This document shows, one piece after another, positions 25,799 through 34,128 of a DNA stretch of 64,000 bases. The stretch is taken from assembly GCF_947492405.1 (NCBI RefSeq), contig NZ_CANLMP010000002.1, forward strand, positions 248,001-312,000. Reading direction: 5' to 3'. The notes under the pieces are model-generated. The model was not told the DNA's origin and made no database searches. It saw only the letters and a list, made by a program, of their open reading frames with translations. Source of the stretch: an uncultured Aquimarina sp. (lineage in GTDB: Bacteria > Bacteroidota > Bacteroidia > Flavobacteriales > Flavobacteriaceae). The stretch's first letter is position 1. Each line of letters begins with the position of its first letter. The position numbers were made by a program, and so were the translations under genes.

Positions 25799-26680
25799 CT
25801 AGATCGAAGCAGAAATAGTTTCCATAGATCGATCTACTTTTTTCACTAATCCTGATAATACTTTTCCAGGCCCCACCTCTGTAAATGATGTAGCACCATC
25901 TTTCATCATATTTTGTACACTTTGCGTCCATTTTACAGGAGCAGTTAATTGTGCAATCAGATTCTTTTTAATTTCTTCTGGATCTGTAACTGCAGTTGTA
26001 GTTACATTTTGATATATCGGACAGTTAGGTGTATTAAAAGTTGTCGCTTCTATTGCTGCGGCTAACTCTTCTCTTGCCGGTTCCATTAGCGGAGAATGAA
26101 AAGCACCACCAACTGGCAATACCAATGCTCTACGCGCACCTTTTTCTTTCATCAATTCACAAGCTTTTTCTATTGCTTCTACTTCTCCTGAGATCACCAA
26201 TTGACCTGGACAATTATAATTTGCTGCGACTACTATTCCATCAATTTCTTCACATCCTTTTTCTACTACCTCATCATCTAATCCTAGAACCGCTGCCATT
26301 GTAGAAGGTTTTAACTCACAAGCGTGTTGCATTGCTAATGCTCTTTTAGAAACTAGTCTAAGTGCATCTTCAAAATTTAATGTTCCATTAGCAACTAATG
26401 CAGAAAATTCGCCTAAAGAATGCCCTGCTACCATATCGGGTTTAAAACTATCTCCTAATACTTTACTAAGAATAACAGAGTGTAAAAATATTGCTGGCTG
26501 AGTGACTTTAGTTTGTTTTAACTCATCCGCAGTTCCCTCGAACATGATTTTAGTAATTTCGAAACCTAAAATATCATTGGCTTTATCAAAAAGTTCTTTC
26601 GCGATTTCCGAATTTTCATATAAATCCAGACCCATTCCTGAAAATTGAGCCCCTTGACCTGGAAAAACATATGCCTTCAT
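25799..26680 (-). CDS. fabD: Malonyl-CoA:acyl carrier protein transacylase
   Basis: A 293-residue cytoplasmic enzyme that moves malonyl groups from CoA to ACP for fatty acid synthesis. MKAYVFPGQGAQFSGMG at the start, nucleophile Ser88 in AGHSLGEFSAL, catalytic His195 in GGAFHSPLMEPA, and FTEVGPGKVLSGLVKK at the end are all textbook. Length normal. It is a single gene on the minus strand with the terminator at 25746-25776 beyond its stop. Confidence 0.97.
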   Translation of the reverse strand: MKAYVFPGQGAQFSGMGLDLYENSEIAKELFDKANDILGFEITKIMFEGTADELKQTKVTQPAIFLHSVILSKVLGDSFKPDMVAGHSLGEFSALVANGTLNFEDALRLVSKRALAMQHACELKPSTMAAVLGLDDEVVEKGCEEIDGIVVAANYNCPGQLVISGEVEAIEKACELMKEKGARRALVLPVGGAFHSPLMEPAREELAAAIEATTFNTPNCPIYQNVTTTAVTDPEEIKKNLIAQLTAPVKWTQSVQNMMKDGATSFTEVGPGKVLSGLVKKVDRSMETISASI

Positions 26681-26760
26681 GTAATATGTATTTTTTAAAT
26701 TTTAACAAAAGTAAGTATAAATGTCAAAAGTAATTCATCTAAAAAATGTTTTTAAATATC

Positions 26761-27516
26761 CTATTTAATTTTAAAACTCTTAAAGAAATCTACTTTTCTT
26801 GTTTTAGAAATTGATAGTTTTTTTCCATCATCCATTACAACAAATCCTCCATCAGATTTACTAATACGAGTTATATGATCTTTATTGATTAAGCTAGAAT
26901 TATGGATCCTCAAAAAACCAAAACTCTCTAGTAAGTATTCATAATATTTTAGATTCTGTGAAGCAACAATATTTTTATTATCCTTAAGTGTCAGCTGCGT
27001 ATAACTGCCATCAGCCAAGCAATACAGAATAGAACTTATGGAGACAATTTCATATCCATCAAAGGTGGGAATAGAAATCTTATTAAACTTGTCTTTTTCT
27101 AACTTTAGCTGTTCTATCAATTCTTTTGCATTATTAGCAAAATACCTTTTTTCTAATCCTTCCAACAGTCGATTTATCGCTTTTTTAAAATCATCAATAT
27201 CAATAGGCTTTAAAAGATAATCTAATGCCATAAATTTAAAAGCTTCTAATGCATGATTATGAGCAGACATAAAAATTATTTCAAAATCTATTTTAGTGAA
27301 TTTTTCTAGAAACTCGAAAATACTTCTAGTACCTATTTGGATATCTAAAAATGCTACGTCAACATCATATGACTCCAACAGTGTTTGAGCTTCTGTAAAA
27401 GTTTGAGCTGTACCTACTATTTGAATTTTCGGATAGAATGTTACAATCAAAGATTGTAGGTTTTCAATTCCGTTTAATTCGTCATCTACAATAATTGCAT
27501 TAATTATTTTTGTCAT
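26761..27516 (-). CDS. LytTR-family response regulator
   Basis: A 251-residue regulator. Receiver domain at about 5-120 with acidic Asp11/Asp12 and phospho-acceptor Asp58 in VAFLDIQIG; the Lys in DYLLKPI. The C-terminal LytTR DNA-binding domain (about 145-250) shows YCLADGSYTQL, LRIHNSSLINKDHI and KLSISKTRK. Its start overlaps the partner kinase gene by 17 bases on the minus strand, so they form one unit with the kinase first. Target genes are unknown. Confidence 0.95.
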   Translation of the reverse strand: MTKIINAIIVDDELNGIENLQSLIVTFYPKIQIVGTAQTFTEAQTLLESYDVDVAFLDIQIGTRSIFEFLEKFTKIDFEIIFMSAHNHALEAFKFMALDYLLKPIDIDDFKKAINRLLEGLEKRYFANNAKELIEQLKLEKDKFNKISIPTFDGYEIVSISSILYCLADGSYTQLTLKDNKNIVASQNLKYYEYLLESFGFLRIHNSSLINKDHITRISKSDGGFVVMDDGKKLSISKTRKVDFFKSFKIK

Positions 27517-29485
27517 ACATATTCTTTAACGGTAGAATTAATATACTTCTTGTTCCTTTAATATTACCACTTTTTCCTATAAGATCTTCAAAATAATATC
27601 TAGCATCTTTATATCCAGATTTTGCCAAAATATCTATTCGTTGTTTCGTGTTAATCGAGGTAATTCCTACAACACCTTTCGGTTTAGACATTTTTATTTT
27701 TTGAGCTTCTTTTCTTCCTATACCATCATCCTCTATTATAACTTTCAAATTACCGTTATAAGGTTCAATTATTAAAGAAACATGGCCCCCTTCTGGTTTA
27801 TTACTAATGCCATGGATAATTGAATTTTCTATGATTGGTTGTAAAATCATTGCAGGAATATAAGGATTTTGCTCCTCGACATTAACATTTACATTCATTG
27901 TAAAATCTAATCTATTCCTAAATCGTATTTTTTCTAAATCTACGTATACTTTAATAAGGTCTAATTCTTTTTGTAATCTAATAAACGAATCATTCGAATT
28001 ATCTAAAATCAACCTAATGGATTGAGAAAACTTACTCAGGTAATTATATGCGCTAAATTTATCCGACTTCAATATAGAATTTTGCACCCCATTTATTGTA
28101 TTAAAAATAAAATGAGGGTTCATTTGTGATCGTAATGCAAATAATTTCATAGTAGAAATTTGCTTCTGTTTTTCTGCCAGATATACTCTATTACGGTAAA
28201 CATATAATATAATCATTCCTATGATGGCAATTAAAACGATACTTACAATCCAAATGATTCGTTCTATATCTGATTCGAATTCTTTTTTATCTTCTGCTTT
28301 CTCTTTTGATAAAGAAGCATAAGCAACATCTTTTTGTTCAATTACTTTTGAAGATTCAATTTTTGATATCTGTTCAGAGAAGTTTTCATCCAATAGTTTA
28401 GATTCTAATGAAGTGAATTTTTCATAATAGGTAAGCGCTTCTTTATAGTTTTGTGTTTTTTTATGATATCTATATAGATCCTTGTAAGCATCAATAATAG
28501 CGGTTTTAATTTCATATTCTTCTGCTATAGACAATGCTCGATTAAGATTAGATGCTGCTTTTTTATAATCACCTATATCTAAATATACATTTCCCAAAGT
28601 ACGATACGTTTGAGCTACTCTACTATCAAATAATTTGTCGGGTTTAATAGCCAAAGATTTTTTAGCATACATAAGGCTAGAATCATGTTCCTTTATTTTA
28701 TAATAATTAAATGCCAGATTGTTATAACAAGTTTTCTTTTGATTCTGATAAGTAAGGTTATCATCTAGATTTTTGCCTATAATCTTTTTATATAATACAA
28801 TGGCTTTTTCGAAATTTTCTGACTGGGTTTGTATTACCGCTAAGTTTATATAACTAGTAATTTCTCTATCTTTTTCGCCTAGACGTATTGCTACATCTAG
28901 TGCTTCAGTGAATATATCAACAGATCTATTATTTTTATCTAGTTTAGAATATAAAATCCCAAGTCTATTTAGCGATTTATGTTTTTCTACAGAAGGTTCT
29001 TTATCCTTAAAAAAATAATAAGCTTCCATCAAATTATTTAATGATTCTTTATAATCACTTTTCCTCTGGTATAACAAACCTATATCTGATTGAATATCTG
29101 CAATCAGAAAATAATCTTTCTCATCATTTGCAATACGTTTCGCTCTTTTAAAATAATTATGAGCTAAGTCTGCATCCTCAGAATACATATAAATGACACC
29201 TAGTCGTTTTAAACTACGCGCATACAAACCATAATCTTTATGTAACAATGATAGTTTCTTAGCCGTTTCTGCATATTGTAAAGAAGTATCCATGTCGACA
29301 TCTTTGTAATATAAGCTGAGACCATAAGACGCCTTGGCTTGTTCAATATCCTCACAAATAGTATAAATAGTTAATAAACTATCTCTTTTAGCAACGTTCT
29401 TCTCAGTTTGAGCCTGTGATATCGCTACTATAGTAGAAAGTAAAAAAAACCAATACAAAGGTTTATCATATACAATTCCTCTCAT
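27500..29485 (-). CDS. TPR-repeat sensor histidine kinase, LytS-like
   Basis: A 661-residue kinase: signal peptide or anchor at about 10-26, a periplasmic array of TPR repeats at about 60-370 (for example YKESLNNLMEAYYFFKD), one TM at about 408-430 (IIWIVSIVLIAIIGMIILYVY), then a His_kinase domain with the phospho-acceptor His in RSQMNPHFIFNTINGVQN. The HATPase region has PIIENSIIHGI and DDGIGRKEA. This pattern of TPR sensor plus LytTR regulator is common in Bacteroidota. It is the first gene of the pair; the regulator overlaps it by 17 bases. Confidence 0.94.
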   Translation of the reverse strand: MRGIVYDKPLYWFFLLSTIVAISQAQTEKNVAKRDSLLTIYTICEDIEQAKASYGLSLYYKDVDMDTSLQYAETAKKLSLLHKDYGLYARSLKRLGVIYMYSEDADLAHNYFKRAKRIANDEKDYFLIADIQSDIGLLYQRKSDYKESLNNLMEAYYFFKDKEPSVEKHKSLNRLGILYSKLDKNNRSVDIFTEALDVAIRLGEKDREITSYINLAVIQTQSENFEKAIVLYKKIIGKNLDDNLTYQNQKKTCYNNLAFNYYKIKEHDSSLMYAKKSLAIKPDKLFDSRVAQTYRTLGNVYLDIGDYKKAASNLNRALSIAEEYEIKTAIIDAYKDLYRYHKKTQNYKEALTYYEKFTSLESKLLDENFSEQISKIESSKVIEQKDVAYASLSKEKAEDKKEFESDIERIIWIVSIVLIAIIGMIILYVYRNRVYLAEKQKQISTMKLFALRSQMNPHFIFNTINGVQNSILKSDKFSAYNYLSKFSQSIRLILDNSNDSFIRLQKELDLIKVYVDLEKIRFRNRLDFTMNVNVNVEEQNPYIPAMILQPIIENSIIHGISNKPEGGHVSLIIEPYNGNLKVIIEDDGIGRKEAQKIKMSKPKGVVGITSINTKQRIDILAKSGYKDARYYFEDLIGKSGNIKGTRSILILPLKNMYDKNN

Positions 29486-29606
29486 AAAGAAGTCCTATTA
29501 TTTCTTAAGCAAACGAGTTTATGTATAAGAACTTATATCAAAACTACCGATTGGCAAGAATGATAAATATAATAGTTAAAGTGAGATAAAAAAATATTAA
29601 AATATT

Positions 29607-29624
29607 TTACCGAACGTTTGGTAA
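29607..29624. promoter_or_regulatory. TetR operator 1, before the tetR gene
   Basis: TTACCGAACGTTTGGTAA, an 18-bp near-perfect palindrome (one mismatched pair), overlapping the -33 element of the tetR promoter. A second near-identical site lies at 30232-30249. Position fits autorepression. Confidence 0.8.
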
Positions 29625-29647
29625 CTAAATATTTTTATTTACCTTTG
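29618..29647 (+). promoter_or_regulatory. tetR promoter, possibly leaderless
   Basis: TTG at 29618-29620, a 19-base spacer and TACCTTTG at 29640-29647: an exact Bacteroidota TTG-N19-TAnnTTTG promoter. The ATG at 29652 is only four bases after the -7 box, so transcription would begin at or next to the start codon. Confidence 0.75.
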
Positions 29648-29651
29648 TCAT

Positions 29652-30212
29652 ATGAGACCACAAAAAATTTTAGATGAAGAGTTAATAATTGGGTTAACCA
29701 AGACTTTTAGAGCCAAAGGTTATGAAGGAACTAGCCTAAACGAAATAGCGGAGGTAACTGGTTTAAAAAAAGCGAGCTTATACCATAGATTCCCTAAAGG
29801 AAAAAAAGAGATGGCAGAACGTGTTTTTGATCACGTAGGTAACTGGGTAGAAGATCATATCTTTTTTGCATTGACCGATGAAAACACCAAACCCAGACAA
29901 CGGCTAGTAAATGCATTAGCTCATATCAGAACACTATACAATGAAGGAAATGAAACTTGTGTTTTTCGCGCGTTTTCAATGCAGGCGGGATTAGAACTAT
30001 TTGAAAAACAAGTTAATAATGGAATGAAATCTTGGATTAATGCATTTACAGAAATAGGACTCGCTCTGAATTTGCCTTCTGCTAAAGCGAAAGAAAAAGC
30101 AATTCAAACATTAATCGAAATTCAAGGTAGTCTTATCGTAACTAAAGGCTTACATGACACTACTATCTTTGAGAGCACTATAAAAACCATCGAAAAGCGA
30201 TATCTGGAATAA
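29652..30212 (+). CDS. TetR/AcrR-family transcriptional repressor
   Basis: A 186-residue regulator. The N-terminal helix-turn-helix domain (about 5-55) reads LTKTFRAKGYEGTSLNEIAE, then TGLKKASLYHRFPKGKKEM. The C-terminal helical domain (55-186) is a ligand pocket of unknown specificity, with one Cys in ETCVFRAF. It has an 18-bp palindrome over its own promoter and another before the next gene, so it is likely an autorepressor that also controls the DUF1348/lipoprotein-hydrolase operon (30267-31684). The inducer is unknown. Confidence 0.95.
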   Translation: MRPQKILDEELIIGLTKTFRAKGYEGTSLNEIAEVTGLKKASLYHRFPKGKKEMAERVFDHVGNWVEDHIFFALTDENTKPRQRLVNALAHIRTLYNEGNETCVFRAFSMQAGLELFEKQVNNGMKSWINAFTEIGLALNLPSAKAKEKAIQTLIEIQGSLIVTKGLHDTTIFESTIKTIEKRYLE

Positions 30213-30231
30213 AAAAATTTAGTTTAATTTT

Positions 30232-30249
30232 TTACCGAATGTTCGGTAA
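30232..30249. promoter_or_regulatory. TetR operator 2, before the DUF1348/hydrolase operon
   Basis: TTACCGAATGTTCGGTAA: perfect 8-bp arms TTACCGAA and TTCGGTAA around TG, 17 bases before the ATG at 30267. It differs from operator 1 at two positions (29607-29624), which strongly implies the same repressor. Confidence 0.8.
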
Positions 30250-30266
30250 TTTTAATATCAAATGAT

Positions 30267-30677
30267 ATGAACAAAAAATATCCGTTACCTCCTTTTAATC
30301 AAGAAACGGCAAAACAAAAGATTCAAATGGCAGAAGATGCCTGGAACAGTAAAGACCCTATTGCTATATCAAACGCCTATAGCTTGGATACAGAATGGCG
30401 TAATCGAAATCAATTCATTAATGGACGAGCAGAAGTACAAATTTTTCTGTCTGATAAATGGAAAAAAGAGCTCGATTATAAACTTAAAAAAGAACTATGG
30501 GCATATCAAGATAATAGAATTGCGGTACGATTTGAATATGAGTATCGAGACAAAAATAATCAATGGTTCAGAGCATACGGCAATGAAAACTGGGAATTTG
30601 ATGAAAATGGCTTGATGAAAAAACGATACGCAAGTATCAATGATTTAAAAATAAAAGAATCAGAAAGAAAATTATAA
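30267..30677 (+). CDS. DUF1348 (NTF2-like) protein
   Basis: A 136-residue cytoplasmic protein. It begins [26 protein letters not shown] and contains [24 protein letters not shown] and [13 protein letters not shown], the DUF1348 pattern of the SnoaL/NTF2-like fold. Related small cone-shaped proteins bind or isomerise small hydrophobic molecules, but DUF1348 has no proven reaction. Directly behind TetR operator 2 and 20 bases before the lipoprotein hydrolase, so the two form a TetR-controlled operon. Confidence 0.9.
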   Translation: MNKKYPLPPFNQETAKQKIQMAEDAWNSKDPIAISNAYSLDTEWRNRNQFINGRAEVQIFLSDKWKKELDYKLKKELWAYQDNRIAVRFEYEYRDKNNQWFRAYGNENWEFDENGLMKKRYASINDLKIKESERKL

Positions 30678-30697
30678 ACTCTAAAAAACAAAACAAC

Positions 30698-31684
30698 ATG
30701 AAAAAATTAATCTCACTAAACCTTGTAATACTAATGTTTGTATTCGGGTGTCAAAAAACCGAAAACAAAAAAGTGACAAATGATCCAATTACGAATACTG
30801 AAAACGTATCTAAAATAACAAGTACAAAATTTAAAAGCACTAACATTAACGGTATCAAAATAGCATACCGAGAAGCTGGAAACCCTGAAAACCCAACAAT
30901 TGTATTATTACATGGTTTCCCCTCTTCATCTCATCAATATAGAAAAGTCTTGAACGCGTTATCAAATGATTATCATTTGGTTGCACCTGATTACCCTGGA
31001 TTTGGAAATAGTGATTTCCCATCACCTGATGAATATGAGTATACATTTGATAACATTGCCAAAACAATAAATACCTTTTTAGAGGAAAAGAATCTAAGCT
31101 CCTACACTTTGTTTATACAAGATTACGGTGCACCAGTTGGTTTTAGAATTGCTACCGCTCACCCAGAAAGGGTAACAGCAATTATTAATCAGAACGGAAA
31201 TGCATATGAGGAAGGATTAGGACCAGCTTGGGCCGGTATTCAAGCGCTTTGGAAAGATAGAAACGAAAATACTGAAAAAGCACTATTACCCGCCTTTTCT
31301 TTAGAAGGATTAAAATGGCAGTATACTCATGGTACAAGAAATGAAGAAAATATTAATCCAGACACTTGGCATTTAGATTACCTAAGACTTTCTAGACCTA
31401 ACGCTCACGATGTAAACATTGACTTATTTGACGATTATCAAAATAATCTAAAATTATATCCTGAATGGCAACAATATTTAAGAGATAATCAGCCACCATT
31501 ATTAATCGTATGGGGTAAGAATGATAAATTTTTCCCAGAAACTGGAGCAGAAGCTTTTAAAAGAGATGTCAAAAAAATTGATTATAACATATTTGATACT
31601 GGACACTTTGTATTAGAAGAAGATAGCGATGCAGTTATAGAAAAGATTAGATCATTCATGAAAAATATCAGAAGACCAAATTAG
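30698..31684 (+). CDS. Lipoprotein alpha/beta hydrolase with Asp nucleophile
   Basis: A 328-residue lipoprotein (lipobox VFGC, Cys18). The alpha/beta-hydrolase domain (about 45-325) has LLHGFPSSSHQY (oxyanion HGFP), APDYPGFGNSD, the Asp nucleophile in FIQDYGAPVGFR (Asp142), an acid candidate in VWGKNDKFF, and catalytic His in FDTGHFVLEED. An Asp instead of Ser places it with haloalkane/haloacetate dehalogenases and epoxide hydrolases. It is clearly similar to the cytoplasmic hydrolase at 32299-33144, which lacks the signal peptide. Periplasmic location is odd for this class and makes it interesting. Confidence 0.87.
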   Translation: MKKLISLNLVILMFVFGCQKTENKKVTNDPITNTENVSKITSTKFKSTNINGIKIAYREAGNPENPTIVLLHGFPSSSHQYRKVLNALSNDYHLVAPDYPGFGNSDFPSPDEYEYTFDNIAKTINTFLEEKNLSSYTLFIQDYGAPVGFRIATAHPERVTAIINQNGNAYEEGLGPAWAGIQALWKDRNENTEKALLPAFSLEGLKWQYTHGTRNEENINPDTWHLDYLRLSRPNAHDVNIDLFDDYQNNLKLYPEWQQYLRDNQPPLLIVWGKNDKFFPETGAEAFKRDVKKIDYNIFDTGHFVLEEDSDAVIEKIRSFMKNIRRPN

Positions 31685-31798
31685 GTAAACAATATGAATC
31701 AAGCATAAACACAAGGCTGGTTAAACGCTTCTTTCTGAGACTAGAGCACTATGCATTAAAAAAGTAATGAAATTTTATTAGGAATAAATTTAATTATC

Positions 31799-31806
31799 TA
31801 TATTTG
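31799..31806 (+). promoter_or_regulatory. -7 promoter box of the Rrf2 gene
   Basis: TATATTTG matches TAnnTTTG. The Rrf2 operator begins at the very next base (31807), which places the palindrome over the expected transcription start. The ATG at 31838 is 31 bases downstream. No clear TTG -33 element. Confidence 0.5.
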
Positions 31807-31831
31807 TACTGTAATAATTTTAATTACAGTA
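31807..31831. promoter_or_regulatory. Rrf2 operator 1, before the rrf2 gene
   Basis: A 25-bp palindrome: TACTGTAAT (31807-31815), seven bases, ATTACAGTA (31823-31831), arms perfect. A matching site with the same spacing lies before the hydrolase gene at 32263-32287. It follows the -7 box directly, as expected for a repressor site. Confidence 0.8.
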
Positions 31832-31837
31832 AATAAA

Positions 31838-32248
31838 ATGGTAAAAAGTAAATTTTCCATATCGCTTCATATAATGACTTTGCTGGCGTACTATCCAGGA
31901 GAATGGCATTCATCTGCTAAAATAGCAGAGAGCCTCAAAATAAATCCAGTTTTAGTACGAAAAGAGTTAAAAGCGCTCAAAAGTAGTGGTTTAATAGATA
32001 GTAAAGAAGGAAAAAATGGAGGTGTGAAATTAGGAAAATCCGCTAAAAACATTTCGTTAGCAGATATTTTTGAGGCCGTGAAAGGAAGCAGTCACGTGCT
32101 TAATCTTTCTAGTAATGTTCCAGATGTGAGTTGTAAAATAGGAGGTCAGATTAATGAAAAGTTGCTATCAATATTTGATGAAGTAGACAACGCGATTATA
32201 GATATTTTAGAACCTCAATCCTTGGAAGCGTTTAAAAATCAGTTTTGA
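31838..32248 (+). CDS. Rrf2-family transcriptional regulator
   Basis: A 136-residue winged-helix regulator. The DNA-binding part reads SISLHIMTLLAYYPGEW, SSAKIAESLKINPVLVRKEL and LIDSKEGKNGGVKLGKS (wing). After FEAVKG it has a single Cys in VPDVSCKIGGQIN, a place where Rrf2 relatives such as YwnA, NsrR and IscR keep redox or metal-sensing cysteines; one Cys argues against an Fe-S cluster. Palindromic 25-bp sites before this gene and before 32299 suggest autorepression plus control of the downstream operon. Confidence 0.93.
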   Translation: MVKSKFSISLHIMTLLAYYPGEWHSSAKIAESLKINPVLVRKELKALKSSGLIDSKEGKNGGVKLGKSAKNISLADIFEAVKGSSHVLNLSSNVPDVSCKIGGQINEKLLSIFDEVDNAIIDILEPQSLEAFKNQF

Positions 32249-32262
32249 TTTTTTTTAACCAA

Positions 32263-32287
32263 AACTGTAATAAAAAAAATAACAGTT
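32263..32287. promoter_or_regulatory. Rrf2 operator 2, before the cytoplasmic hydrolase operon
   Basis: AACTGTAAT (32263-32271), seven A, ATAACAGTT (32279-32287): same 9-7-9 layout as operator 1 with one central mismatch. It ends 11 bases before the ATG at 32299. The shared pattern (A/T)ACTGTAAT-N7-AT(A/T)ACAGT(A/T) is highly specific. Confidence 0.78.
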
Positions 32288-32298
32288 AAAACATTATC

Positions 32299-33144
32299 AT
32301 GAACAAAACAATCAAAATAGACGACCTATCCATTTTTTATAGAGAAGAAGGTCAGCAAAACAAAGAGACCATTTTGTTTCTGCATGGAAACCCTACATCA
32401 TCACATATGTATAAAGAACTGCTGAATCTGCTAAAAGACAAATATCATGTTATTGCGCCTGACTATCCCGGGTTCGGATTCAGTGCTAGACCTACCAAAA
32501 ACGAGTATGAATATTCTTTTGACAACATTAGTCGCACAATGAACCAATTCATAGATAAACTTGAACTCAAGAAGTTTTATCTATTCATGCAAGATTACGG
32601 CGGTCCCATAGGATTCCGTATCGCCACACAACGACCAGAATTGATCAAAGGACTAATCATCCAAAACGCAAACGTTTACCTAGATGGTCTGGGAGAATGG
32701 GCTTTGGAAATTGGAGAATATATACATAATAATGATCAAGAAAAACTGAATCAATATAAAAAACACTTGGTAAGCTTAGAAGGTATTAAAGAGCAATATA
32801 TAACAGGTACTAAGGACACTAGTCTAATTGACCCATCCTCTTATTATCTTGATTACGCTTTTCTACAAAGACCGGGTGTACAAGAACTATTTTTAACACT
32901 TTTCGATAATTATGGAACAAACTTCGAAAAATACCCAATTTGGCAAAATTATCTAAAAAAGCACCAACCTCCTACCCTTGTAGTTTGGGGAACTAATGAT
33001 AAGTTTTTCAGTAAACCTGGAGGAGAAGCCTATGCTAAAGATTTAAAGGATGTAGAACTCCATTTCTTTGATGGAGGCCATTTTATGCTCGAAGAATATA
33101 GCTCCGAAGTAGCTCAATTAATAAAGAAATTTATTTCACAATAA
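32299..33144 (+). CDS. Cytoplasmic alpha/beta hydrolase with Asp nucleophile
   Basis: A 281-residue hydrolase without signal peptide. Motifs: FLHGNPTSSHMYKE (oxyanion), APDYPGFGFS, nucleophile Asp99 in FMQDYGGPIGFR, acid candidate in VVWGTNDKFF, His in FDGGHFMLEE. It is a paralogue of the lipoprotein at 30698-31684. The Asp nucleophile suggests dehalogenase or epoxide-hydrolase chemistry rather than ester cleavage. First gene of a run of five genes (gaps 30, 75, 19 and 10 bases) that lies behind the Rrf2 operator. Confidence 0.88.
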   Translation: MNKTIKIDDLSIFYREEGQQNKETILFLHGNPTSSHMYKELLNLLKDKYHVIAPDYPGFGFSARPTKNEYEYSFDNISRTMNQFIDKLELKKFYLFMQDYGGPIGFRIATQRPELIKGLIIQNANVYLDGLGEWALEIGEYIHNNDQEKLNQYKKHLVSLEGIKEQYITGTKDTSLIDPSSYYLDYAFLQRPGVQELFLTLFDNYGTNFEKYPIWQNYLKKHQPPTLVVWGTNDKFFSKPGGEAYAKDLKDVELHFFDGGHFMLEEYSSEVAQLIKKFISQ

Positions 33145-33174
33145 ATCAAGTTTAACAATTAAAAAACAATAAAA

Positions 33175-34053
33175 ATGAAAGTATTTGTAACAGGAGCCAC
33201 AGGGTTCCAAGGTAGTAATATAGCACAAGCCTTATTAAATGAAAATCATAATGTAACAACACTCAAAAGAGACCCTAGTGCTGGCATGCCGCCAAGAGAA
33301 GGAATTGAGTTAATACAAGGAGGACTAGATAATCAGGATTCATTAGCAAAAGCAATGAACGGAGCGCAAGCAGCTGTATATTCTTTCCCTCTTATTTTTG
33401 ATATAGAACTCGCTAAATCCTATACTGAAAACTTCATAACTGCAGCAAAACAAGAAAACGTAGGCTTGGTAATTTACAACACTACTTTTCATCTTGCAAA
33501 ACAAGAGACCGGCTTTTTGGCACTTGACATAAAAGTAGCCATGAAAAAACTACTAGATGAATCTGGTCTAAATGTTATTACATTGGCACCTGATATTTAT
33601 CTTGATAATATTGCCGCTCCCTGGTCTATACCGGTTATTTTAGAACATAAAATTGTCCCCTACCCATTAGTATCTGATAAAAAGACACCCTGGATCAGTC
33701 ACTCTGATTTAGCACAATATGTAGTCAAAGCTATTTCTAAACCTGAGTTGGCAGGACAGACACTTCCGATCGGTGGTAATCTTATCACAGGAAATCAAAT
33801 CGCAACAGCTATATCAGCAAAAATAAATCAAGAGCTCAATTTTGTTACAGTACCAGTGGATGAATTCGAGCAACAGCTTAAACCAGGATTTGGAGAAATA
33901 GCTGCAAAAGAAATCTCAAATCTTTATAGATATGTGGAGCAAAATTACACTGATTTTACAAATAAAGATTTCGCAAGAACCAACCAACTTTTAGGCATTG
34001 AACCACAACCCATTAATGAATGGGTTAATTCTGTAAACTGGAATTTGTCTTAA
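33175..34053 (+). CDS. NmrA-like NAD(P)-binding protein
   Basis: A 292-residue protein of the atypical short-chain dehydrogenase fold. The dinucleotide-binding motif is VTGATGFQGSNIAQALL at residues 4-20. It lacks the usual YxxxK pair of classical SDRs at the expected place, which fits NmrA/HSCARG-type members that act as NADPH-binding redox sensors or reductases. It is behind the cytoplasmic hydrolase in the Rrf2-controlled group. The reaction, if any, is unknown. Confidence 0.88.
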   Translation: MKVFVTGATGFQGSNIAQALLNENHNVTTLKRDPSAGMPPREGIELIQGGLDNQDSLAKAMNGAQAAVYSFPLIFDIELAKSYTENFITAAKQENVGLVIYNTTFHLAKQETGFLALDIKVAMKKLLDESGLNVITLAPDIYLDNIAAPWSIPVILEHKIVPYPLVSDKKTPWISHSDLAQYVVKAISKPELAGQTLPIGGNLITGNQIATAISAKINQELNFVTVPVDEFEQQLKPGFGEIAAKEISNLYRYVEQNYTDFTNKDFARTNQLLGIEPQPINEWVNSVNWNLS

Positions 34054-34128
34054 ACCTGAATTGTGTATTCATATTTCGATATGAAACTTTGAGTTCATTG
34101 CCCAAAATTAGTATTAAAACATACAAAG

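Noticed and set aside
26041..26304. Open frame opposite fabD, rich in Leu
   Set aside because: Antisense to a well-conserved gene, of low complexity and without a promoter or family motif.
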